Shown: piece after piece, positions 8,155 to 16,813 of the stretch
How positions within the stretch are numbered: the first letter of the stretch is position 1
Layout: each line of letters starts with the position of its first letter
DNA from: Gammaproteobacteria bacterium
GTDB taxonomy: Bacteria > Pseudomonadota > Gammaproteobacteria > Eutrophobiales > Eutrophobiaceae
Direction of reading: 5' to 3'
Assembly (NCBI GenBank): GCA_014239225.1
Contig: JAAZZI010000001.1
Coordinates: forward strand, 1-28,302
Length of the DNA: 28,302 nucleotides
Program-made: the position numbers and the translations under genes
Notes under the pieces: generated by a model
What the model saw: only the letters and a program-made list of their open reading frames with translations
What the model was told of the DNA's origin: nothing
Databases searched by the model: none

Positions 8155-9021
8155 ATGAAAACTGGTTTTATTGGGCTTGGGGCAATGGGTACACATATGG
8201 CAAGAAATCTTGCCAAGGCTGGTTTATTAGAAACTGTTTTTAATCGGACTTTAACAAAATCAGAATTGTTTAGAAAAGAATTTGCTTGTTCGGTGTCGAT
8301 TTCGCCTAGTGAATTAGCTAAGCAGTGTGAGCTTATTATTATTAGTGTATCGCGTGATACTGATGTTCTTGAAATAGTTAATGAAATGAAGACTGACATA
8401 AATGCTAATAGTATTGTTATCGATACATCAACTGTTAGTGCAAATACAGCAAAAGAAGCAGCAAACTTATTGCTTAATGTAAATTCAAATTTTCTTGATG
8501 GGCCTGTCTCCGGTGGTGTTGAAGGCGCCAAAAATGCAACACTGGCAATGATGGTGGGTGGTGATGAAAAAATTCTAGACAAAGCACGCCCCATTTTAAA
8601 TGTCATTGCTAAAAATATTGTTCATATCGGTGCTAACGGTTCCGGCCAAGCAACTAAAGCAGTTAATCAAATCATGGCAGCGGGAATAAATCAGGCAGTA
8701 ACAGAGGCTTTAGCATTTGGCGAGGCAATGGGTTTGCCCATGGACAAGGTTATAGACATTGTTTCAGCTGGTGCTGCCAGTAACTGGTTCCTAGACCATC
8801 GCGGGAAGACGATGTTATCAGGTGAATTTAAACCCGGATTTAAACTAGGTTTACATCAAAAAGACCTCTCAATTTGCCAATCAATGATACGCTCTATAAG
8901 TGAGAACGCATTACCAATCATCGAAATGACATTAATCCACTATAAACAATTAATAGATGAGGGTTATGGCGATGAAGATATTTCAGCATTATTTCGTCTG
9001 AAACAGAAAAATCTACGCTAA
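8155..9021 (+). CDS. NAD(P)-dependent oxidoreductase of the 3-hydroxyisobutyrate dehydrogenase family
   Basis: Encodes 288 residues. The N-terminal Rossmann domain has GLGAMG (7-12). DGPVSGGVEGA (115-125) is the substrate-binding loop, and GSGQATKAVNQ carries the catalytic Lys168 and Asn172. The all-helical C-terminal domain ends with KDLSICQ and a DISALFRLK tail. These features place it in the beta-hydroxyacid dehydrogenase family (3-hydroxyisobutyrate, tartronate semialdehyde or glyoxylate/succinic semialdehyde reductases). The family cannot be split by eye, so no gene symbol is given. A GGGG-containing ribosome binding site precedes the ATG. The gene follows the M20 dipeptidase on the same strand; a shared pathway is not obvious. 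Confidence 0.88.
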   Translation: MKTGFIGLGAMGTHMARNLAKAGLLETVFNRTLTKSELFRKEFACSVSISPSELAKQCELIIISVSRDTDVLEIVNEMKTDINANSIVIDTSTVSANTAKEAANLLLNVNSNFLDGPVSGGVEGAKNATLAMMVGGDEKILDKARPILNVIAKNIVHIGANGSGQATKAVNQIMAAGINQAVTEALAFGEAMGLPMDKVIDIVSAGAASNWFLDHRGKTMLSGEFKPGFKLGLHQKDLSICQSMIRSISENALPIIEMTLIHYKQLIDEGYGDEDISALFRLKQKNLR

Positions 9022-9052
9022 TTAAGCCATTTTATTAATAAATTGGAACTGT

Positions 9053-9159
9053 TATAGACATATTACGTCTATATGAGAAATTGACTGCGCGCTTATTTTG
9101 TGGAAAATAGTGCGGTCGTAAATCTTAAGACATAGTTAGAAACTATGTACGATTTAAGA
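9053..9159 (+). ncRNA. Candidate structured RNA: three consecutive hairpins
   Basis: The 194-base gap before the ABC-transporter operon holds three inverted repeats in a row. H1, 9053-9073: TATAGAC/GTCTATA, seven-base loop. H2, 9083-9117: an eight-pair lower stem, a three-base bulge (9091-9093), a six-pair upper stem TATTTT/AAAATA and a GTGG loop. H3, 9130-9148: ACATAGTT/AACTATGT with loop AGA, extendable by TAAATC/GATTTA (9119-9124 with 9151-9156) or alternatively TCTTAA/TTAAGA (9123-9128 with 9154-9159). The two non-Watson-Crick pairs in H2 are G-U in a plus-strand RNA but A-C in a minus-strand RNA, which favours plus-strand transcription. It does not look like a tRNA or a known riboswitch. 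It may be a leader of the operon, a small RNA, or chance. Confidence 0.35.
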
Positions 9160-9215
9160 ATAACCAGTTCATTAACATAATAAATATTTTTTAAATCTAT
9201 AAATTAATACAAATA

Positions 9216-9953
9216 ATGTCACAAGCAATCAAAATAAAGTCACTGACGAAGTCTTTTGGGGCAATTCATGCGGTGCGTAATGTTTCATTTAATGTCAGCC
9301 ACGGCGAAGTTCTTGGTTTCCTTGGGCCAAACGGTGCGGGGAAATCCACGACCATGAAAATGATAACTGGCTTTCTTGAACCTACAAGTGGCACTGTTGA
9401 AGTTAATGGTCACGATGTTTTAGAAAATCCTTTATCTGTTAAACGCTCCATTGGTTATCTCCCGGAAGGTGCCCCAGCTTATGGTGAAATGACTGTTAGA
9501 AACTTTCTTAATTTTATCGCAGATATTCGACAATTAAATGGGGCAATTCGTAAAAAACGTCTTGATGAAGTTATTGAAACTATCAATATCGGGACTGTTA
9601 TCGATCAAAGTATAGAAACTTTATCAAAAGGCTTTAAACGTCGAGTCGGATTAGCTCAAGCGATACTACATGATCCAAATATATTAATTCTTGATGAGCC
9701 AACTGATGGACTTGACCCTAATCAGAAACATGAAGTTAGAAACTTGATCAAAAAAATGTCGAAGGAAAAAGCAATTATTATATCGACCCATATTCTTGAA
9801 GAAGTTGATGCCGTATGTACGCGTGCAATCATCATTTCATCTGGTGAATTGCTTTTTGATGGAACACCAACACAGCTTATCGCAAAATCAGATCAAAATG
9901 ATATTGATCATGCTTTTCGTAACATAACAATTTCAAATTCTACCAAGCCATGA
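9216..9953 (+). CDS. ABC transporter ATP-binding protein, GldA-like
   Basis: Encodes a 245-residue ATPase of the ABC-2 (DrrA/GldA) type. It has Walker A GPNGAGKST (37-45), a Q-loop region near YLPEGAPAYGEMTV, the signature LSKGF (136-140, in place of LSGGQ, as usual in this subfamily), Walker B LILDEPTDGLDP (from 157) and the switch histidine in STHILEEV (192). It pairs with the permease gene next door, whose ATG overlaps its stop by four bases (ATGA, 9950-9953). With the GldG-like and DUF4340 genes it forms a four-gene operon found in many non-gliding bacteria, where the cargo is unknown. Confidence 0.92.
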   Translation: MSQAIKIKSLTKSFGAIHAVRNVSFNVSHGEVLGFLGPNGAGKSTTMKMITGFLEPTSGTVEVNGHDVLENPLSVKRSIGYLPEGAPAYGEMTVRNFLNFIADIRQLNGAIRKKRLDEVIETINIGTVIDQSIETLSKGFKRRVGLAQAILHDPNILILDEPTDGLDPNQKHEVRNLIKKMSKEKAIIISTHILEEVDAVCTRAIIISSGELLFDGTPTQLIAKSDQNDIDHAFRNITISNSTKP

Positions 9954-10684
9954 ACGGATTACTTTCTATATATAAACGCGAATTCACTAGTTACTTTGTA
10001 ACACCTGTGGCATATGTCTTTATCGTAATATTTCTATTTATGACTGGTGTCTTTACATTTTACCTTGGCGCTTTTTATGAAAGTAATCAAGCTGATTTAG
10101 AGCCTTTTTTTCGATTCCATCCCTGGTTATATTTATTTTTGATTCCTGCTATATCAATGCGTCTTTGGTCAGATGAACGAAAAAGTGGAACTATCGAATT
10201 ATTAATGACTTTGCCAGTATCAATCACAGATACGGTGGTTGCTAAATATCTTGCCGCTTGGAGTTTTACAGCTATTGCTCTTAGTCTAACTTTCCCAATG
10301 TGGATTACGGTTAACTATCTGGGTAACCCTGACAACACTGTTGTCCTGGCAAGTTATATTGGGAGTCTAATTATGGCGGGTGGTTTTCTGGCAATTGGTT
10401 CTTGTATATCTGCCTTAACCAAAAGTCAGGTTATTTCCTTTGTGATAAGCGTTGTAATTTGTTTCATGTTTATATTAAGCGGTTTCCCGATGGTGCTAGA
10501 TTTATTTGAAAGCTGGGCTCCGCAAGCTGTTGTAGATGCGGTTGCGTCTTTTAGCTTTCTAACTCATTTTACATCTATAAAGAAAGGCGTTATCGATATA
10601 CGTGATCTTATTTATTTTGCCGCATTAATCACTTTTTGGTTATACGTCAACATCATAATTATTGAAAATAAGAAAGCGGATTAA
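9950..10684 (+). CDS. ABC-2 type permease, GldF-like
   Basis: Encodes a 244-residue integral membrane protein with about six hydrophobic segments, the first near residues 17-38. The early motif RLWSDERKSGTIELLMTLPV is the cytoplasmic signature of ABC-2 permeases that couple to the ATPase, and it appears in GldF and NosY-like proteins. It overlaps the upstream ATPase gene by four bases, indicating translational coupling. The GldG-like gene begins three bases after its stop. In Bacteroidota GldAFG supports gliding and secretion; here, without other gliding genes, the substrate is unknown. Confidence 0.9.
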   Translation: MNGLLSIYKREFTSYFVTPVAYVFIVIFLFMTGVFTFYLGAFYESNQADLEPFFRFHPWLYLFLIPAISMRLWSDERKSGTIELLMTLPVSITDTVVAKYLAAWSFTAIALSLTFPMWITVNYLGNPDNTVVLASYIGSLIMAGGFLAIGSCISALTKSQVISFVISVVICFMFILSGFPMVLDLFESWAPQAVVDAVASFSFLTHFTSIKKGVIDIRDLIYFAALITFWLYVNIIIIENKKAD

Positions 10685-10687
10685 ATA

Positions 10688-12559
10688 ATGAAACATACAG
10701 TCAAAAGTGGTGTAATTTCGGGAACAGGTTTAGTGCTTGCAGTATCTTTATTTATTGCCACGATAATTCTTGCAAATACTACACTTACAACGTGGCGTAT
10801 CGATTTAACTCAAAATAAATTATTTACTCTGTCAAATGGCACAATAAATATCCTTAACAATTTAGAAGAACCTATCCAACTCGATTTTTATTTCTCTCAA
10901 AAAACAATAAATGATTTTCCACTACTAGCTAATTATGGAATTCGCGTAAGAGACATGTTGGAAGAATTTGCAACGCATGCTCAAGGCCAGCTAATACTCA
11001 ATATAATAGAACCAGAAACGTTTTCCGAAGCAGAAGATCAGGCTGTGGCCAGCGGCCTTAGAACTGTTTCTGTCAATGCTAACAGTGATAGAGTTTATTT
11101 CGGATTAGTCGCTGCGAATTCAACTGATGATGAGAAAGTTATCCCCTTCTTTCAAACTAATCGTGAATCTGCGCTTGAATATGATTTAACTAAACTAATT
11201 TATAATCTCGCCTATCCTGACAAACGTGTTATTGGTGTTTATTCACAACTGCCGATTATTGGCAAAAAAGGCGATACCACTGCGCCAACATGGACCATGA
11301 TTAATGCAATGAAAGAATTCTTTAAGGTAATAGACCTTAATGAAAATATTGAAGCGCTCGATAAAAAAATCGATGTGTTAATGTTAGTTCATCCAAAAAA
11401 ATTAAATACAGAAACTTTATATGCGATTGATCAATACCTGCTAAGAGGTGGTAAAGCTATTATTTTTCTAGACCCTCTTGCTGAACAAGACAAAACACAG
11501 CCCGATGCATCCGCGGCACATGTTATGCCCATTCTTTATTCTTACTTAGATGAAATACTTGAAAAATGGGGGCTCGAGATAAGTAAAGGGAAGGTTGTTG
11601 CAGACATCAATGCCGCAATGCGTGTTCAGGCAAGTAGTCCTCGAGGCCCACAAGAAATTGATTACCTACCATGGTTAAGGCTGACGGAAAAAAACTTTAA
11701 TGCCGAAGATTTTTCTACCAGCGAATTAAATTTATTACATATGGGTACTGTTGGGGCAATTGAAGTTATTGAAGAAAAAGAAATAGAAATAACGCCACTA
11801 ATTCAAACCTCAAAACAATCAACAAAGTTAGAACGCGATTTGATTCTTTTTCAACGCGACCCGACTGTCATTTTGAGTAATTTTAAATCAGATGAAAAAG
11901 AAATTCTTATTGCGGCGCGTATAAAAGGTAAAGCAAAAACAGTATTTCCAGACGGTTTACCTGTAGAAAATGATAATAAACAATTAATAGATGATAATTT
12001 TATTAGCGAAGGAGATATCAATGTCATTTTAATAGCTGACACGGATATTCTTGCTGATCATTTTTGGATTCGTAAGCAAGATATGCTTGGTGTATCGGTC
12101 CCACAACCTATCTCTAATAATGGTGATTTTGTAATCAACAGTATTGAAAATCTCTCTGGAAATACTGATTTAATTAGCTTACGTGGCCGTGGTAAATATT
12201 CACGCCCATTCGAGAAAGTTGAAACTATACGCAAACAAGCAGAATCGAAATTTCGTGAGCGTGAAAAAAAGTTGCAAGTCACGCTTGAAGAAACCGAAAA
12301 TAAAATACGAAAGCTACAACAAGAACAAGGTAATGAAAAATCATATTTGCTAAATAATAAATTAACTACGGAAATTGAAAAATTTAGAAATGAACGTCTA
12401 GCAACGAGAAAAGAACTACGTAGTGTTCAGCATGATCTAAGAAAGAATATTGAAAAACTTGGGGCACAACTTCGATTCATTAACATTGGACTAATCCCGT
12501 TATTAATTACTTTGCTAGCACTAATAATTGGAATCTATCGGGCTAGTAAAAAAGTATAA
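10688..12559 (+). CDS. GldG-like ABC transporter auxiliary protein
   Basis: Encodes 623 residues. A membrane segment lies near residues 12-32, followed by a large extracytoplasmic region beginning with WRIDLTQNKLFTLSNGT, the hallmark of the GldG/ABC-auxiliary family. Further on, VYFGLVAAN and FLDPLAEQD belong to the same domain. A highly charged coiled coil (about residues 510-590, rich in K, E, Q and R) precedes a C-terminal membrane helix (about 596-616), so both ends are anchored. It follows the permease gene by three bases and precedes the DUF4340 gene by ten. The family is thought to contact periplasmic substrate or sugar, but no function has been shown for this operon type. Confidence 0.87.
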   Translation: MKHTVKSGVISGTGLVLAVSLFIATIILANTTLTTWRIDLTQNKLFTLSNGTINILNNLEEPIQLDFYFSQKTINDFPLLANYGIRVRDMLEEFATHAQGQLILNIIEPETFSEAEDQAVASGLRTVSVNANSDRVYFGLVAANSTDDEKVIPFFQTNRESALEYDLTKLIYNLAYPDKRVIGVYSQLPIIGKKGDTTAPTWTMINAMKEFFKVIDLNENIEALDKKIDVLMLVHPKKLNTETLYAIDQYLLRGGKAIIFLDPLAEQDKTQPDASAAHVMPILYSYLDEILEKWGLEISKGKVVADINAAMRVQASSPRGPQEIDYLPWLRLTEKNFNAEDFSTSELNLLHMGTVGAIEVIEEKEIEITPLIQTSKQSTKLERDLILFQRDPTVILSNFKSDEKEILIAARIKGKAKTVFPDGLPVENDNKQLIDDNFISEGDINVILIADTDILADHFWIRKQDMLGVSVPQPISNNGDFVINSIENLSGNTDLISLRGRGKYSRPFEKVETIRKQAESKFREREKKLQVTLEETENKIRKLQQEQGNEKSYLLNNKLTTEIEKFRNERLATRKELRSVQHDLRKNIEKLGAQLRFINIGLIPLLITLLALIIGIYRASKKV

Positions 12560-12569
12560 ATTATTACTA

Positions 12570-13655
12570 ATGATTAACAATAAACTTATTGCATTATCTT
12601 TAATTACAATTACCGTTATTGTTGCTGCGACAATATTTGCAAATTTACGTGCGCCACAGTCAGAGAAACAAAAAGCTTCTTTTTTCCCTGAACTAACAAA
12701 ACAAATTGAATCTGTGAATTATATCTCAATCAAAGGCTATAACGATTCGATTAATCTTACTCGTAAAAATGATATCTGGGGTATAGATGAATTTGACGGA
12801 TATCCTGCATTACCGGAAAAAATAAAAAGTGCTGTGCTCGGAGCTGCTGATCTTAAAATTAATGCTCCTAAGACAGCTCTACCTAGACTTTATCATAGAC
12901 TTGGTGTTGAAGGACCCGAAGTTGAAGATACGGCTTCACTATTACTCACTTTGCGTGATCCCAATCAAAACAAAATTATTGAAGTAATTGTCGGTAAACC
13001 AAGGCTGAGTAGTTCAGCAAAGAATACTTCTGGTCTTTATGTTCGTGAGCCTGAAAAAGAAAAATCTTACCTAGTAGATGGCATACTCGATATATCGGCA
13101 ATAAAAACAGCTTGGATTAAACGTAGCCTTTTTGATATTCCAGCAGAGGCAGTAAAATCAGTAAGCGTTACTCATGCTGATGAAGATATGTATGTATTAT
13201 TTAAAAACGAAAAAGGTCAGGAGAAATTCGAACTAAAAAATATGCCTATCGGCAAAGAACTTGCTTCTGAATTAATTATTAATAGATTTGGAACTATTCT
13301 TCAGGATTTACAAATCAGCGGAGCGAAATCAAAAGAAACATTAAATGGAGAAAAAAATAGCATACAAGTAAAAATTATAACCTTTGAAGGTATTATTGGA
13401 AATGTTATTGCTCTCAAATACAACGATGCAGCCTATGCATCTTTTAAATTTTCCTACGATAAAGAAATCGTAAAAAATAACAATGAAGAAGAAGTAAAAA
13501 ATGAAGACGTCAAAACCTTTATTGCCAATCTTAATTCAAATATTGAAAATTGGTGGTTCGAAATACCAGAATTTAAATATGATATAATTAAAACGCGCTT
13601 AAATAAAATCACTCGTGATATTCAAAACATCACTCCTGAAGAAATAATAGAATAA
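12570..13655 (+). CDS. DUF4340 domain-containing protein
   Basis: Encodes 361 residues from the ATG at 12570-12572. The open frame extends back to 12528 but that would overlap the GldG-like gene by 32 bases, so the downstream ATG is preferred. One N-terminal membrane helix (about residues 6-26) anchors a mostly beta-rich domain outside the cytoplasm. The stretch around WGIDEFDGYPALPEKI and the later GLYVREPEKEKSYLVDG is typical of DUF4340. In many bacteria DUF4340 is encoded directly after a GldG-like gene, as here, so it probably acts with the transporter. No enzyme motif is evident. A run of Glu, Asn and Lys near the C-terminus is low in complexity. Confidence 0.85.
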   Translation: MINNKLIALSLITITVIVAATIFANLRAPQSEKQKASFFPELTKQIESVNYISIKGYNDSINLTRKNDIWGIDEFDGYPALPEKIKSAVLGAADLKINAPKTALPRLYHRLGVEGPEVEDTASLLLTLRDPNQNKIIEVIVGKPRLSSSAKNTSGLYVREPEKEKSYLVDGILDISAIKTAWIKRSLFDIPAEAVKSVSVTHADEDMYVLFKNEKGQEKFELKNMPIGKELASELIINRFGTILQDLQISGAKSKETLNGEKNSIQVKIITFEGIIGNVIALKYNDAAYASFKFSYDKEIVKNNNEEEVKNEDVKTFIANLNSNIENWWFEIPEFKYDIIKTRLNKITRDIQNITPEEIIE

Positions 13656-13728
13656 ATTTAAAGTAACAGCCTCCTTAATGTAAGTTGTGCCATTTTTGTT
13701 AGGTGCTCCCCGTACTTTTTTCTATTTT

Positions 13729-13742
13729 AACTTCGGGAAGTT
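13729..13742. repeat. Short inverted repeat before glyQ
   Basis: AACTTC/GAAGTT with a two-base centre (GG) lies 25 bases before the glyQ -10 box. It could be an operator or the remains of a terminator for the upstream operon; there is no T-run directly after it on either strand. Confidence 0.25.
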
Positions 13743-13766
13743 GGATATTATTCTCCCTCAATGCGG

Positions 13767-13772
13767 TATAAT
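13767..13772 (+). promoter_or_regulatory. -10 box of the glyQS operon
   Basis: A perfect TATAAT within GCGGTATAATTTC lies 28 bases before the glyQ ATG, predicting a start near 13779 and a short leader. The best -35 candidate, TTGGAT (13741-13746), is spaced 20 bases away, longer than ideal. Confidence 0.45.
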
Positions 13773-13799
13773 TTCTATTACTAAAAACGACCAAACAAA

Positions 13800-14723
13800 A
13801 TGGCACAAGAGAAAAAACAAAATTCAACTGATGGCTCTGGACTGAGCTTTCAGGAACTAATCTTCGAGCTACAAAAATACTGGGCAAATCAAGAATGCGT
13901 AATTGTGCAGCCCTATGATATGGAAATGGGTGCCGGGACATTTCATCCTGCCACGTTTCTTCGGACTATCGGTCCAGAACCTTGGCGCACCGCGTATGTA
14001 CAAGCATCGCGTAGGCCAACTGACGGACGATTTGGCGAAAATCCCAATAGATTACAACATTACTATCAATTCCAAGTTGTCCTTAAGCCATCACCAGATA
14101 ACATCCAAGAACTCTATTTAATTTCACTAAAAGCTATTGGTGTCGATACAAAAAAACATGATATTCGTTTTGTTGAGGATAACTGGGAATCGCCCACCCT
14201 TGGGGCATGGGGGCTTGGCTGGGAGGTTTGGCTGGATGGAATGGAAATTAGTCAATTTACTTATTTTCAACAAGTTGGCGGGCTTGATTGCAAGCCAGTC
14301 ACCGGTGAAATTACTTATGGATTAGAACGAATTGCAATGTGTTTACAAGATTGTAGTGATTTATTCGAACTCGCATGGTCAAGAACAAAAAAAGCTAAAG
14401 TAACTTATGGTGACATATATCATCAAAATGAAGTTGAAATGTCTCGCTATAATTTTGATTTAGCAAACACGGATGCGCTATTTAATTGGTTTGATGTATG
14501 TGAAAAAGAATCACAAAAATTAATCGAAGAAGGGTTGTCAATACCCGCATACGAAATGACGATGAAAGCGTCACATTCATTTAATTTACTTGACGCACGT
14601 GGCGCTATTTCAGTAACAGAACGTCAACGTTATATTCTACGCATTAGATCACTTTCACGTGAAGTTGCTCAGTCCTATTTAGAAAGTCGTGAAAAACTAG
14701 GCTTTCCATTAGTAAAAAATTAA
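13800..14723 (+). CDS. glyQ: Glycine-tRNA ligase alpha subunit
   Basis: Encodes 307 residues, the catalytic alpha subunit of the bacterial alpha2beta2 glycyl-tRNA synthetase. The class II core is plain: RRPTDGRFGENPNRLQHYYQ (motif 2, about 71-90) and GEITYGLERIAM (motif 3, 169-180). The start ATG directly follows a promoter-containing gap. A slightly long N-terminus (about seven Lys/Gln-rich residues more than E. coli) is the only difference noted. glyS follows after 11 bases. It opens a five-gene run glyQ-glyS-gmhB-plsC-hemB. Confidence 0.97.
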   Translation: MAQEKKQNSTDGSGLSFQELIFELQKYWANQECVIVQPYDMEMGAGTFHPATFLRTIGPEPWRTAYVQASRRPTDGRFGENPNRLQHYYQFQVVLKPSPDNIQELYLISLKAIGVDTKKHDIRFVEDNWESPTLGAWGLGWEVWLDGMEISQFTYFQQVGGLDCKPVTGEITYGLERIAMCLQDCSDLFELAWSRTKKAKVTYGDIYHQNEVEMSRYNFDLANTDALFNWFDVCEKESQKLIEEGLSIPAYEMTMKASHSFNLLDARGAISVTERQRYILRIRSLSREVAQSYLESREKLGFPLVKN

Positions 14724-14734
14724 ATAATATAGAA

Positions 14735-16810
14735 ATGCTTAAAACACGAGATTTATTGATTGAAATTGGTACAGAAGAATTACCGCCAAAATCACTAAAA
14801 AGTCTTGCAACAGCTTTCAGTGAACAAATGTGTCTGGCTTTAAATGAGGTAGAATTAGATTTTAACGACTCCAGTTGGTATGCAACTCCTCGCAGACTAT
14901 CATTATTAATTACTGATCTAGATATAACTCAAAAGGATAAAGAACATCAACGTCGAGGCCCATCTTTATCTGTAGCATTCGACAAGAACGAAAACCCAAC
15001 ACAAGCAACTGTAGGATTCGCTAAATCCTGTGGTGTTGAAGTTAAAGAATTAGAAAAACTAGAATCTGGAAAGGGGGCTTGGCTAGTATTTAATACTATC
15101 TTAAAAGGTAAAAAGACTAATGAAATTATTCCTGGGCTAGTTGAAAAAAGTTTAGGGCGTCTGCCAATTGCAAAGCGCATGCGTTGGGGGAATTATAATA
15201 TTGAGTTTGTTAGGCCTATAAAATGGATACTTATTTTATTTGGCAATAAGACACTTAATTGTGAAATTCTTGGAATAAAATCTGGAGCAACTAGTTTTGG
15301 GCACCGCTATCACCACCCAGGTGCCTTAGAAATAAAATCGCCAAGTGGGTACAGCGATATATTAAGAAACAAAGGACATGTTATTGTTAATTACAATGAA
15401 CGCCTTTCATTAATTCGATCGCAAATTTCTTCGGTAGCAAAAAATAGTAAGGGAAATGCTATTATTGATCCTGGATTACTTGATGAAGTTACATCCTTGG
15501 TCGAATGGCCCGTCAGTTTTATTGGAAACTTCGATCAAAAATTTCTTAAATTACCAAAAGAAGTACTCATTGCGACAATGCAAGATAATCAAAAATACTT
15601 TCCAGTTACTAATGATAAAAAAGAATTAATGCCTTTATTTATTTGTGTGTCAAATATTGAAAGTAATAATCTTGAATTGATTAAAAAGGGTAATGAAAGA
15701 GTGATACGCCCAAGACTAAGTGATGCGGTTTTTTTCTGGGAATGGGATTTGAAATATGGTCTAAAAAATCATCGTCAATCACTAAAAGAGGTGGTCTACC
15801 AAAAAGACTTGGGAACACTCTATGATAAATCTGACCGCCTAGTTAAAACTCTCTCATTAATAGGAGAGAAAATAAATTTAGATATTAACTCGGCTAAAAC
15901 CGCAGCTGCACTCTGTCTCTGTGATTTACTTACAAAAATGGTCTCTGAATTTCCTAAACTACAAGGAACAATGGGTCGCTATTATGCAAAAGCGGAGGGT
16001 GAAAATAATGATATAGCAATCGCATTAGAAGAGCTTTATCAACCTCGTTTTGCTGGAGACAAACTACCAAAAACTTTGCCTGGCCAATGTTTAGCAATAA
16101 GTGAAAAGATTGATAGCTTGATTGGTATATTTTCAATTGGAAAGGCTCCTACTGGAGATAAAGATCCTTTTGCGTTACGGCGTTCAGCAATAGGGATTTT
16201 GCGTATTATTATTGAGTGTGAAATTGATATTGATTTAAAAGATTTACTTTCGACAGCAGCGTCAACTTTTTCTAATAAAAATCAATCGTTAAATTGTATT
16301 AATGATGTTTACACGTTTCTAATGGAACGATTACGTCATTATTACCGTGATGAAGGGTTTAGTGCGGATGTATTTGAATCTGTTTTTGCTATTAATATCT
16401 CCAGACCTCTTGATTTTCACCATCGCATGGTTGCGGTTGCAGAATTTAGAAAACTCAGCGAAGCCAAAAGCTTAGCGGCTGCAAATAAGAGAATTAGCAA
16501 TCTATTAAAAAAGTCTGAGGAAATTGATTCCGTTAAAATAAAAAATAATCTTTTAGTAGAAAAATCAGAAATAAAATTAGCAAGAAAACTTGAAGATTAT
16601 AAGAAAATAATTACCCCAATGATTGATAATCACAATTATAAATCTGCACTTACTGAACTGGCTGGGTTAAGAAAAGTTATCGACAATTTTTTCGACAACG
16701 TGATGGTGATGTGTGACGAACCTGATGTTAAGAAAAATAGACTTGCGCTGTTGAGTAACCTAAATTTCCTATTTTTAGAAATTGCAGATATCTCTAAGCT
16801 ACAGGATTAG
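14735..16810 (+). CDS. glyS: Glycine-tRNA ligase beta subunit
   Basis: Encodes 691 residues, normal for the beta subunit, which provides tRNA recognition and is needed for aminoacylation. The N-terminus DLLIEIGTEELPPKSL is diagnostic. RRGPSLSVAFD, GHRYHHPGALEI and EVTSLVEWP follow in the expected order. The HD-like domain begins near DLLTKMVSEFPKLQGTMGRYYA, and DPFALRR is conserved further on. The C-terminal anticodon-binding helices end the protein. It is followed three bases later by gmhB. Confidence 0.97.
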   Translation: MLKTRDLLIEIGTEELPPKSLKSLATAFSEQMCLALNEVELDFNDSSWYATPRRLSLLITDLDITQKDKEHQRRGPSLSVAFDKNENPTQATVGFAKSCGVEVKELEKLESGKGAWLVFNTILKGKKTNEIIPGLVEKSLGRLPIAKRMRWGNYNIEFVRPIKWILILFGNKTLNCEILGIKSGATSFGHRYHHPGALEIKSPSGYSDILRNKGHVIVNYNERLSLIRSQISSVAKNSKGNAIIDPGLLDEVTSLVEWPVSFIGNFDQKFLKLPKEVLIATMQDNQKYFPVTNDKKELMPLFICVSNIESNNLELIKKGNERVIRPRLSDAVFFWEWDLKYGLKNHRQSLKEVVYQKDLGTLYDKSDRLVKTLSLIGEKINLDINSAKTAAALCLCDLLTKMVSEFPKLQGTMGRYYAKAEGENNDIAIALEELYQPRFAGDKLPKTLPGQCLAISEKIDSLIGIFSIGKAPTGDKDPFALRRSAIGILRIIIECEIDIDLKDLLSTAASTFSNKNQSLNCINDVYTFLMERLRHYYRDEGFSADVFESVFAINISRPLDFHHRMVAVAEFRKLSEAKSLAAANKRISNLLKKSEEIDSVKIKNNLLVEKSEIKLARKLEDYKKIITPMIDNHNYKSALTELAGLRKVIDNFFDNVMVMCDEPDVKKNRLALLSNLNFLFLEIADISKLQD

Positions 16811-16813
16811 TAA

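Noticed and set aside
8094..8606. 170-residue open frame on the minus strand
   Set aside because: It lies antisense to the well-supported dehydrogenase gene and shows no recognisable family features.
9052..9108. DnaA boxes (TTATAGACA at 9052 and TGTGGAAAA at 9100) marking an origin
   Set aside because: Each has one mismatch to TTATNCACA, there are only two, and no dnaA or typical AT-rich repeat array is present.
9131..9147. GTTAGAA within a hairpin as an integron attC site
   Set aside because: It does not fit the GTTRRRY core, there is no partner core site, and no integrase or cassette genes are present.
14651..14666. ACTTTCACGTGAAGTT as a parS site
   Set aside because: Only the inner ten bases are palindromic and five of the fourteen fixed parS positions mismatch; it codes for conserved-looking GlyQ residues.
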